Below are positions 59,314-64,000 of a stretch of DNA of 64,000 nucleotides, piece by piece. Made by a program: the position numbers and the translations under genes. This DNA is from Lentzea sp. NBRC 102530. GTDB lineage: Bacteria > Actinomycetota > Actinomycetes > Mycobacteriales > Pseudonocardiaceae. Location of the stretch: positions 62,001 through 126,000 of the forward strand of contig NZ_BSTF01000021.1 in NCBI RefSeq assembly GCF_030269365.1. Reading direction: 5' to 3'. Each line of letters begins with the position of its first letter. Position 1 is the first letter of the stretch. The notes beneath the pieces were generated by a model that saw only the letters and a list, made by a program, of their open reading frames with translations, was not told the origin of the DNA and did no database searches.

Positions 59314-59901
59314 TCACCACCCGGCGATCAGGGTCACGCCCAGCGTGATCATCACGGCCGCGATCAGCCCGTCCAGCACCCGCCACGAGCGCGGCTTCGC
59401 GAACAACGGGCTGAGCAGCCGCGCGCCGAACCCGAGCGCCACGAACCAGGTGATGCTCGCGGTGACCGCGCCGACGCCGAACAACCACCGGCCGGCCGCG
59501 ATCGAGCCGAGCAGCAGCACGGTGTCGAGGTAGACGTGCGGGTTCAGCCACGTCAGCGCCAGAGCCGTCAGCACCGGCCGTCCGGACGTCCCGGTGTCGA
59601 CGGTCATCGCCGACGGCGCGAACGCCCGGCGCGCGGCCAGGAAGCCGTAGCCCAGCAGGAAGACGCCGCCGACGACGGCCGCGACCGTGACGGCCCGCGG
59701 GAAGGCGTCGACGAGCGCGCCGAACCCGGCCACGCCCACGGCGACCAGGACCGCGTCCGAGATCGCGCACACGGCGACGACGCGGCCGACCGCGTGCCGC
59801 CGAAGTCCTTGGCGCAGCACGAAAGCGTTCTGCGCGCCGATCGCGACGATCAGGGTCATCATGGTGCCGAAGCCGAGGAACAGGTCTGTCACGCGGTCCA
59901 C
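59314..59901 (-). CDS. LysE/ArgO-type amino-acid exporter
   Basis: A 195-aa protein with six membrane helices and the family pattern GFGTMMTLIVAIGAQNAFVL, CAISDAVLVAVGVAGFGAL and TWLNPHVYLDTVLLLGSIA. It should export basic amino acids such as lysine or arginine when they accumulate. It is divergent from an ArgP/LysG-type regulator, the classical arrangement, with a 60-bp shared control region (59902-59961) that contains TGAT...ATCA-type partial symmetry. Confidence 0.9.
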   Translation of the reverse strand: MDRVTDLFLGFGTMMTLIVAIGAQNAFVLRQGLRRHAVGRVVAVCAISDAVLVAVGVAGFGALVDAFPRAVTVAAVVGGVFLLGYGFLAARRAFAPSAMTVDTGTSGRPVLTALALTWLNPHVYLDTVLLLGSIAAGRWLFGVGAVTASITWFVALGFGARLLSPLFAKPRSWRVLDGLIAAVMITLGVTLIAGW

Positions 59902-59961
59902 GGTATTGATGCGTTCCTGATGAGAACAGCTACAGATTCTTACGTATCATTAGCAGTCGTG

Positions 59962-60819
59962 ATGGACCTCGACCTGGTGCGGACGTTGCTCGCGGTCGTC
60001 GACGCCGGCACGTTCGACGCGGCAGCGGCGTCTCTGCACGTGACGCCTTCCGCTGTGTCGCAACGCATCAAGGCGTTGGAGCAGCGGACCGGCCGGGTGC
60101 TGCTGGTGCGGGCGCGGCCGGTGCGGCTCACCCCGTCCGGCGAGGTGCTGGTCCGGTACGGTCGGCAACTGATGGCGCTGGACCAGGACCTGGACGCGGC
60201 GCTGGGCGCCTCCGCGGTGGTGCGGGTGCCGATCGCGGTCAACGCCGACTCGCTCGCCACGTGGTTCCTGCCCGCGTTGCAACGGGTCCCGCGCGCGTTG
60301 CGCATCTCGTTCGACCTGCACCGCGAGGACCAGGACCACACGACGGCGTTGCTGCGGCAGGGTGTGGTGATGGCCGCCGTGACCTCCTCGCGCGAACCGG
60401 TGGCGGGCTGCTCGGTGACCAAGCTGGGCGAGATCCGGTACGCGGCGATGGCGTCCGAGTCCTACGTGGAGTCGGTCGCGGACGGCCCGCTGAAGTCGTG
60501 GCTGCCGGACGCGCCGGTCGTCGTGTTCGACCGCAACGACGACCTGCAGGACAGGTTCGTGCGCACGCTGACCCGTGGCCGTGGCGCGTCCGAGCACCGC
60601 CACTTCGTGCCGTCGTCCGAGGTGTACGTGCGGGCGATCGTGGCTGGCCTGGGCTGGGGAATGGTGCCGCCGCAACAGCTCCAGGCCGGGCTGGTCGATC
60701 TCGCGCCGGGCCGCACCATCTCCGTTCCGCTGTACTGGCAGCAGTGGAAGCTCGACTCGCCGGCGCTCACCGCGGTGGCCGAGGCCGTTGCTGCTGAGGC
60801 GCGCGAGGCGTTGCGTTAG
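59962..60819 (+). CDS. LysR-family regulator (ArgP/LysG-like)
   Basis: A 285-aa regulator with an N-terminal winged HTH (LDLVRTLLAVVDAGTFDAAA, LHVTPSAVSQRIKALEQRTG) and a periplasmic-binding-type co-inducer domain (about 90-285), ending with LYWQQWKLDSPALTAVAEAV, a pattern seen in ArgP/LysG. It probably activates the divergent exporter in response to lysine or arginine. Confidence 0.9.
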   Translation: MDLDLVRTLLAVVDAGTFDAAAASLHVTPSAVSQRIKALEQRTGRVLLVRARPVRLTPSGEVLVRYGRQLMALDQDLDAALGASAVVRVPIAVNADSLATWFLPALQRVPRALRISFDLHREDQDHTTALLRQGVVMAAVTSSREPVAGCSVTKLGEIRYAAMASESYVESVADGPLKSWLPDAPVVVFDRNDDLQDRFVRTLTRGRGASEHRHFVPSSEVYVRAIVAGLGWGMVPPQQLQAGLVDLAPGRTISVPLYWQQWKLDSPALTAVAEAVAAEAREALR

Positions 60820-60836
60820 GGCCTAGCCTCGTCGCC

Positions 60837-61577
60837 ATGACCGGCGAACCGATGAACCTCAACGGGAAGACCGCAGTCATCTACGGCGCGGGCACGATCG
60901 GTGGCGCGATCGCCGAGGCGTTCGTGGCCGCGGGTGCGGACGTGCACCTGGCCGCGCGCACCGAGGCGTCGCTGAAGGAGAAGGCCGCCGCGATCGGCGC
61001 GCGGTACGCCGTGGTCGACGCGCTGGACGAACGCGCGGTGGACGAGCACGCCGCCACGTTCGACCGCATCGACATCTCGGTCAACGTCATCTCCGACAAC
61101 GACGTCCAGGGCACACCGCTGCACGAGATGAGCGTCGACGACTACCTGGCCCCGGTCGTCACGAACGTCCGCTCGAAGTTCCTCACCGCCCGCGCCGCCG
61201 CCCGGCACATGATCCGGCAGGGCGGTGGCGTCCTCCTGTTCTTCGGCGGCACCGGTGACGGCCGGGTGCACCGGCGGTGGCACCTCGGCGGCCTGGTCAC
61301 GGCGTTCGACGCGGTCGAGGCGATGCGCCGCCAGCTCGCCGCCGAACTCGGCCCGCACGGCGTGCGCACGGTGACGTTGCAGACCGGCGGCGTGCCCGAG
61401 TCGATCCCGGCGGAGTTCCGCGACCAGGTCGAACCCGACATCGTCGGCCAGACGGTCCTGGGCAGGGCCGCCACGGTGCGGGACGTCGGCAGGGCGGCGG
61501 TGTTCGCGGCCTCGGACTGGGGCCGCACGATCACGGGAGCGCAGGTCAACGTGACCTGCGGCGCGATCCTGAGCTGA
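60837..61577 (+). CDS. SDR-fold protein without the catalytic Tyr-Lys
   Basis: A 246-aa Rossmann protein with NAD(P) motif AVIYGAGTIGGAIAEAFVA and a typical C-terminal RDVGRAAVFAASDWGRTITG. Where YxxxK is expected it reads WHLGGLVTAFDAVEAM, so both residues are missing, and the NNAG motif is NVIS. It may be a non-catalytic or different-mechanism SDR. Start ATG 60837 has no clear ribosome-binding site; ATG 60852 is possible. Confidence 0.8.
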   Translation: MTGEPMNLNGKTAVIYGAGTIGGAIAEAFVAAGADVHLAARTEASLKEKAAAIGARYAVVDALDERAVDEHAATFDRIDISVNVISDNDVQGTPLHEMSVDDYLAPVVTNVRSKFLTARAAARHMIRQGGGVLLFFGGTGDGRVHRRWHLGGLVTAFDAVEAMRRQLAAELGPHGVRTVTLQTGGVPESIPAEFRDQVEPDIVGQTVLGRAATVRDVGRAAVFAASDWGRTITGAQVNVTCGAILS

Positions 61578-61590
61578 AGCTGTCGGAACG

Positions 61591-61643
61591 CTGGGTGGAT
61601 CCTGTCGGGTTCCTGAACCCAGGAACCCCGCACGTTCACCCAG
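61591..61643. terminator. nested hairpins between the SDR and DUF998 genes
   Basis: Outer arms CTGGGTG (61591-61597) and CACCCAG (61637-61643) enclose an inner perfect 8-bp stem, GGGTTCCT (61607-61614) with AGGAACCC (61621-61628). It may be a terminator for the SDR gene or an attenuator. Confidence 0.45.
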
Positions 61644-61657
61644 GCGTTGTCCGATAT

Positions 61658-62365
61658 GTGCTGATACCTCGTCTAGCCGCCGCCGGCGGTTCACTCGCCG
61701 TCGTGGCGACGATCGCCATGGTCGGGCTGCTCGACCTGACCGTCGGCCCGTTGCGCCGCACGATCAGCGAGTACGCGCTGGGCGACTACCGCCCCGTCTT
61801 CGACGTCGCCGTGGTGCTGCTGGCCGCGGGCTCGCTCGCGATCCTGTACGTGCTCGTCCACAAGGGGCTGACGCGCTGGCGTTCGGTCGGCGCGATCGCG
61901 TTGACGCTCTGGTCGTTCGGGCTGTTCCTCGTGGTGATCTTCCCCAAGACCAACTGGGCGATGGGCACCAACGAGCTGAGCGGCAGCATCCACCGGTTCG
62001 GCAGCATGGTCGCGTTCGTCAGCCTGCCGGTCGCCATCATCGCGCTCGCCCTGCCGTGGTTGAGGCACGAGGTGTGGTCGCGACACGCCAGGTGGGTTCT
62101 CGCGTCCGGTTTGTTGAGCGTTGTCGCATTCATGCCGCTGCTCTACGCCGTTGTGCTGGGCGTGGTCTCCGACGTTCGGTGGTGGCGCGTGTTCCCGTTG
62201 GGGTACATCGAGAGGATCTTGCTCGCGGCCGAGGTGCTCGCCGTGCTCGTCGTCGGGCTGTGGGCCGTCGCGGCCAGTAGGGTTGCGCCATGGCGAGTTG
62301 GGGAGACCTCGCGGATTACGTCCGCGCCGAGTACGACGTCATCCACGACGACGGTGAAGAACTGA
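61658..62365 (+). CDS. DUF998-type integral membrane protein
   Basis: A 235-aa protein with six predicted membrane segments. VGLLDLTVGPLRRTISEYAL and NELSGSIHRFGSMVAFVSLP are typical of DUF998 proteins, whose function is unknown. GTG 61658 is used for lack of a better start. The last 76 bp overlap the next gene and read as low-complexity (SAPSTTSSTTTVKN), so the true stop may matter little. Confidence 0.7.
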   Translation: MLIPRLAAAGGSLAVVATIAMVGLLDLTVGPLRRTISEYALGDYRPVFDVAVVLLAAGSLAILYVLVHKGLTRWRSVGAIALTLWSFGLFLVVIFPKTNWAMGTNELSGSIHRFGSMVAFVSLPVAIIALALPWLRHEVWSRHARWVLASGLLSVVAFMPLLYAVVLGVVSDVRWWRVFPLGYIERILLAAEVLAVLVVGLWAVAASRVAPWRVGETSRITSAPSTTSSTTTVKN

Positions 62366-62700
62366 GGATCCTCTTCACCTTCGGGGACGAGGACGAGGAC
62401 GACGACCCGCGCACGCAGGTCGTGATCATCGTCCGCGAAGTCCTCGACAAGATGCACGAGTGGGTGCAGATCGCCTCCCCGTGCGGGCTGGCCTCGCAGG
62501 TGAACCTCCACGACGTGCTGGTGGAGGTGGGCAACTCCACCGTGGCGTGCGGTCTCGCGATCATGGGGGACCACGTGGTGGTGCGGCACTCGCTGCCGTT
62601 GTCCGACCTCGACATCCACGAGTTCACCGACCCGCTCCAGCTGCTCGCCGGCACCGCGGACACGTTGGAAGAGCAGTTCTGGGGAGGAGACGGCTACTGA
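62290..62700 (+). CDS. YbjN-like small acidic protein
   Basis: A 136-aa acidic protein (MASWGDLADYVRAEYDVIHD, with a DEDEDDDPRT stretch) whose strand-helix order and TQVVIIVREVLDKMHEWVQI resemble YbjN/type-III-chaperone-fold proteins. The role is unknown. Its stop shares a base with the next start. Confidence 0.72.
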   Translation: MASWGDLADYVRAEYDVIHDDGEELRILFTFGDEDEDDDPRTQVVIIVREVLDKMHEWVQIASPCGLASQVNLHDVLVEVGNSTVACGLAIMGDHVVVRHSLPLSDLDIHEFTDPLQLLAGTADTLEEQFWGGDGY

Positions 62701-63266
62701 TGTTCGACCTGACGCCCGCGGCCGACCAGCTGGCGGGCCTGGTGCGAGGGGTGACGGACGGCGCTCTGAAGGCGCCGACCCCCTGTCCCGACTACACGGT
62801 CGGCGACCTGCTGGACCACGTGAACGGCCTGTCGGTCGCGTTCACGATGGCGGCGTCGAAGACCCCGCTGGAGGGCGCCGCGTCGGGTGACTCAGCCCGG
62901 CTGCCGCTGGACTTCCGCGAGTCGATGCCCGCGCGGCTGGACGAGCTCGCCGCGGCCTGGCGTTCCCCGTCCGCCTGGGAGGGGATGACGCGGGCCGGTG
63001 GCGTCGACCTGCCCGGTGAGGTGGCGGCCGCCGTCGCGCTGGACGAGGTCGTGCTGCACGGCTGGGACCTCGCGCAGGCCACCGGCCAGCCGTTCTCCGT
63101 CGATCCGGAACTGCTCCAGGTCGTCCACGGCTTCGTGTCGTCGATCGGCCCGGACGACCGCGACGGCTCGCTCTTCGGAGCGGCGGTCGAGGTCGACTCG
63201 AACGCGCCCTTGCTGGACCGTGTCCTGGGACTCAGTGGGCGAGATCCCGCCTGGAGCATAGGTTAG
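62700..63266 (+). CDS. TIGR03086-family DinB/MDMPI-fold protein
   Basis: A 188-aa protein with APTPCPDYTVGDLLDHVNGL (metal-site and bundle start) and LDEVVLHGWDLAQATGQPFS, the hallmarks of TIGR03086 proteins, which are mycothiol-linked or metal-binding. The substrate is unknown. Its stop codon lies inside the iron box that precedes the next gene. Confidence 0.85.
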   Translation: MFDLTPAADQLAGLVRGVTDGALKAPTPCPDYTVGDLLDHVNGLSVAFTMAASKTPLEGAASGDSARLPLDFRESMPARLDELAAAWRSPSAWEGMTRAGGVDLPGEVAAAVALDEVVLHGWDLAQATGQPFSVDPELLQVVHGFVSSIGPDDRDGSLFGAAVEVDSNAPLLDRVLGLSGRDPAWSIG

Positions 63267-63276
63267 GCTCTCCTAA
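63258..63276 (+). promoter_or_regulatory. IdeR/DmdR-type iron box
   Basis: ATAGGTTAGGCTCTCCTAA matches the 19-bp actinobacterial iron box consensus TTAGGTTAGGCTAACCTAA at 16 positions. It overlaps the TIGR03086 stop codon and ends next to the first possible start codon of the condensation-like gene. Iron-dependent repression is inferred from the motif. Confidence 0.7.
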
Positions 63277-63286
63277 TGTGAGGACG

Positions 63287-63616
63287 ATGACGGTGCAGGT
63301 TCGGGCAGGGCTGGGCGTGGGACGCCTCGCCGCCGCCATGGATTCCCTGGTGGAACTGCATCCGGAACTGTGTCGCAGCGGCTTCGCGCACCACGTGGTC
63401 GAGGACCCCGCCGCCGCCACCCCCGCGGCCCTCGCGGAGGCGGAGGCGGGCCTCGACCTGCAGTCCGGCGTGCTGATGCACGTCGTGTGGCTCGACGCCG
63501 GACCCGACCGGACCGGCCGGATCGTGCTGGTGCTGCACGACATCGTGGCCGACCGGCTGCCGCGGGTCCTGCCGTGGCTGGTGCAGGCGTGGAAGCAACC
63601 CGCGCTGGTCAGCTGA
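63287..63616 (+). CDS. small protein resembling an NRPS condensation-domain fragment
   Basis: A 109-aa protein whose order AMDSLVELHPELCRSG, AEAGLDLQSGVLMHVVWLD and RIVLVLHDIVADRLPRVLPW follows the N-terminal lobe of condensation domains. The HHxxxDG motif is HDIVADR, so the second His and the Gly are lost and transfer activity is not expected. ATG 63287 is used; GTG 63278 and GTG 63293 (with GAGGA 8 bases upstream) are alternatives. The iron box upstream suggests expression under iron limitation. The convergent methyltransferase stop overlaps its 3' end. Confidence 0.6.
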   Translation: MTVQVRAGLGVGRLAAAMDSLVELHPELCRSGFAHHVVEDPAAATPAALAEAEAGLDLQSGVLMHVVWLDAGPDRTGRIVLVLHDIVADRLPRVLPWLVQAWKQPALVS

Positions 63617-64000
63617 GCTTCTTCGCGACGAAGACGTGCTCGAGGCCCGGACGGTCCGGTGCGTCGCGCACGTCGACGACCTCGAACCCGTGCGCCGTCA
63701 GGCTTTCCCCGAATTCTTCGCGGGTGCGGAACCGCAGCGTCGAGTCCGAGGCGATCTCACGGCCGTCCGGGAAGCGGTACGTGTGCCGGAAGGACACGAA
63801 CGGCAGGTCGGCGCTGAGGAAGTCACGTCGTTCGCGCACACCGTTCTTCTCGCGTTGCACGGGGACGCGCCAGCCCTCCCAGGCCCTGGCCTCCGGTCGT
63901 CGTGACTCGAACACCAGGTGCGCGCCGGGTTTCAGGGCGGCGTGGATGCCGCGCAGGGTGGCGTCCCAGTCGTCACCGAGGAACACCTGCGCGACGTTCG
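63609..64000 (-). CDS. class I SAM-dependent methyltransferase, C-terminal part (cut by window end)
   Basis: The visible part reads NVAQVFLGDDWDATLRGIHA, then ALKPGAHLVFESRRPEARAW and a C-terminal half ending VFVAKKLS. This fits the end of a Rossmann methyltransferase: the strand before NVAQVFL is the region after the SAM-binding glycine loop, which lies beyond base 64000. The frame is open to the window edge, so the start is missing. Confidence 0.72.
   Translation of the reverse strand, partial: NVAQVFLGDDWDATLRGIHAALKPGAHLVFESRRPEARAWEGWRVPVQREKNGVRERRDFLSADLPFVSFRHTYRFPDGREIASDSTLRFRTREEFGESLTAHGFEVVDVRDAPDRPGLEHVFVAKKLS

Noticed and set aside
63276-63281. ATG at 63276 as the start of the condensation-like gene
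   Set aside because: It is followed at once by TGA in that frame; the usable starts are GTG 63278, ATG 63287 or GTG 63293.
58437-63616. A siderophore or NRPS gene cluster
   Set aside because: Only MbtH and a small condensation-like ORF are present; there are no adenylation or carrier domains, transporters or further iron boxes.
1-64000. CRISPR array, prophage or integrative element
   Set aside because: No regularly spaced short repeats, phage structural genes, integrases, relaxases or transposases were found; the only mobile-like signals are the MITE-like repeat and the 13E12-type HNH gene.

Overview
The window is high-GC actinobacterial DNA, most likely from the order Pseudonocardiales (Lentzea/Lechevalieria/Saccharothrix-like; the genus is a guess). 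Supporting signs are frequent GTG and TTG starts, 1-8 bp start/stop overlaps, two mycothiol-type DinB/MDMPI-fold proteins, an LAxTG sortase signal, an MbtH protein, an IdeR/DmdR-type iron box and actinobacterial GAAC-N4-GTTC SOS boxes. No rRNA, convincing tRNA, CRISPR array, insertion sequence or prophage was seen.

Layout. 1-8.5 kb: secreted proteins and small enzymes (S41 peptidase, secreted unknown, HTH regulator, subtilisin with P-domain, GT1 glycosyltransferase, PIG-L deacetylase, LAxTG surface protein). 8.6-13.8 kb: DNA-repair group with a RecB-like nuclease/SF1 helicase and a Ku protein behind an SOS-like palindrome, then a zinc-ribbon SDR. 13.9-17.5 kb: HAD phosphatase, a two-gene module of a TRPM-like SLOG (LSDAT)-SLATT membrane protein translationally coupled to a second SLATT protein, then small genes (66-aa protein, DUF2306 membrane protein, S4 RNA-binding protein).

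17.9-48.4 kb: a Wzx/Wzy-type exopolysaccharide locus. It encodes the initiating phosphoglycosyltransferase, a WbpB/WbpE/WbpD-like acetamido-uronate sugar set plus an extra epimerase, aminotransferase and NeuD acyltransferase, a UDP-sugar 6-dehydrogenase, an AsnB-type amidotransferase, five glycosyltransferase proteins (one with two domains), a flippase, an O-antigen-ligase/polymerase-type protein, a Wzz-like co-polymerase, an MFS carrier, a TolB-like protein and a 1591-residue secreted protein with a dimethylformamidase-beta-like domain and four DUF4082 modules. The supported inference is a polymer containing an acetamido-uronic acid, possibly amidated. The locus is interrupted at 30.1-32.6 kb by a DUF1871-like small protein, a mycothiol enzyme and a DUF222-HNH (13E12-type) gene preceded by a 15-bp hairpin and an SOS box.

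48.4-53.8 kb: a 35-residue amphipathic peptide ORF with a strong ribosome-binding site, a PIG-L deacetylase and its shrunken active-site-less tandem paralog, a third SLATT protein, a decayed gene, a beta-helix lipoprotein, an enoyl-CoA hydratase and a CorA transporter. 53.8-64.0 kb: Ser/Thr kinase, sigma factor with CU044_5270-like partner, GNAT acetyltransferase, YVTN beta-propeller, MbtH, IPP isomerase, a divergent LysE/ArgP pair, an SDR lacking its catalytic Tyr-Lys, DUF998 and YbjN proteins, a TIGR03086 protein, an iron box followed by a condensation-domain-like fragment, and a methyltransferase cut by the window end.

Most notable: the LSDAT-SLATT/SLATT pair, the two SOS-type operators (Ku and HNH), the iron box with the isolated condensation-like ORF, the degenerating PIG-L duplicate beside a putative small peptide, and the DUF4082 giant inside the polysaccharide locus.
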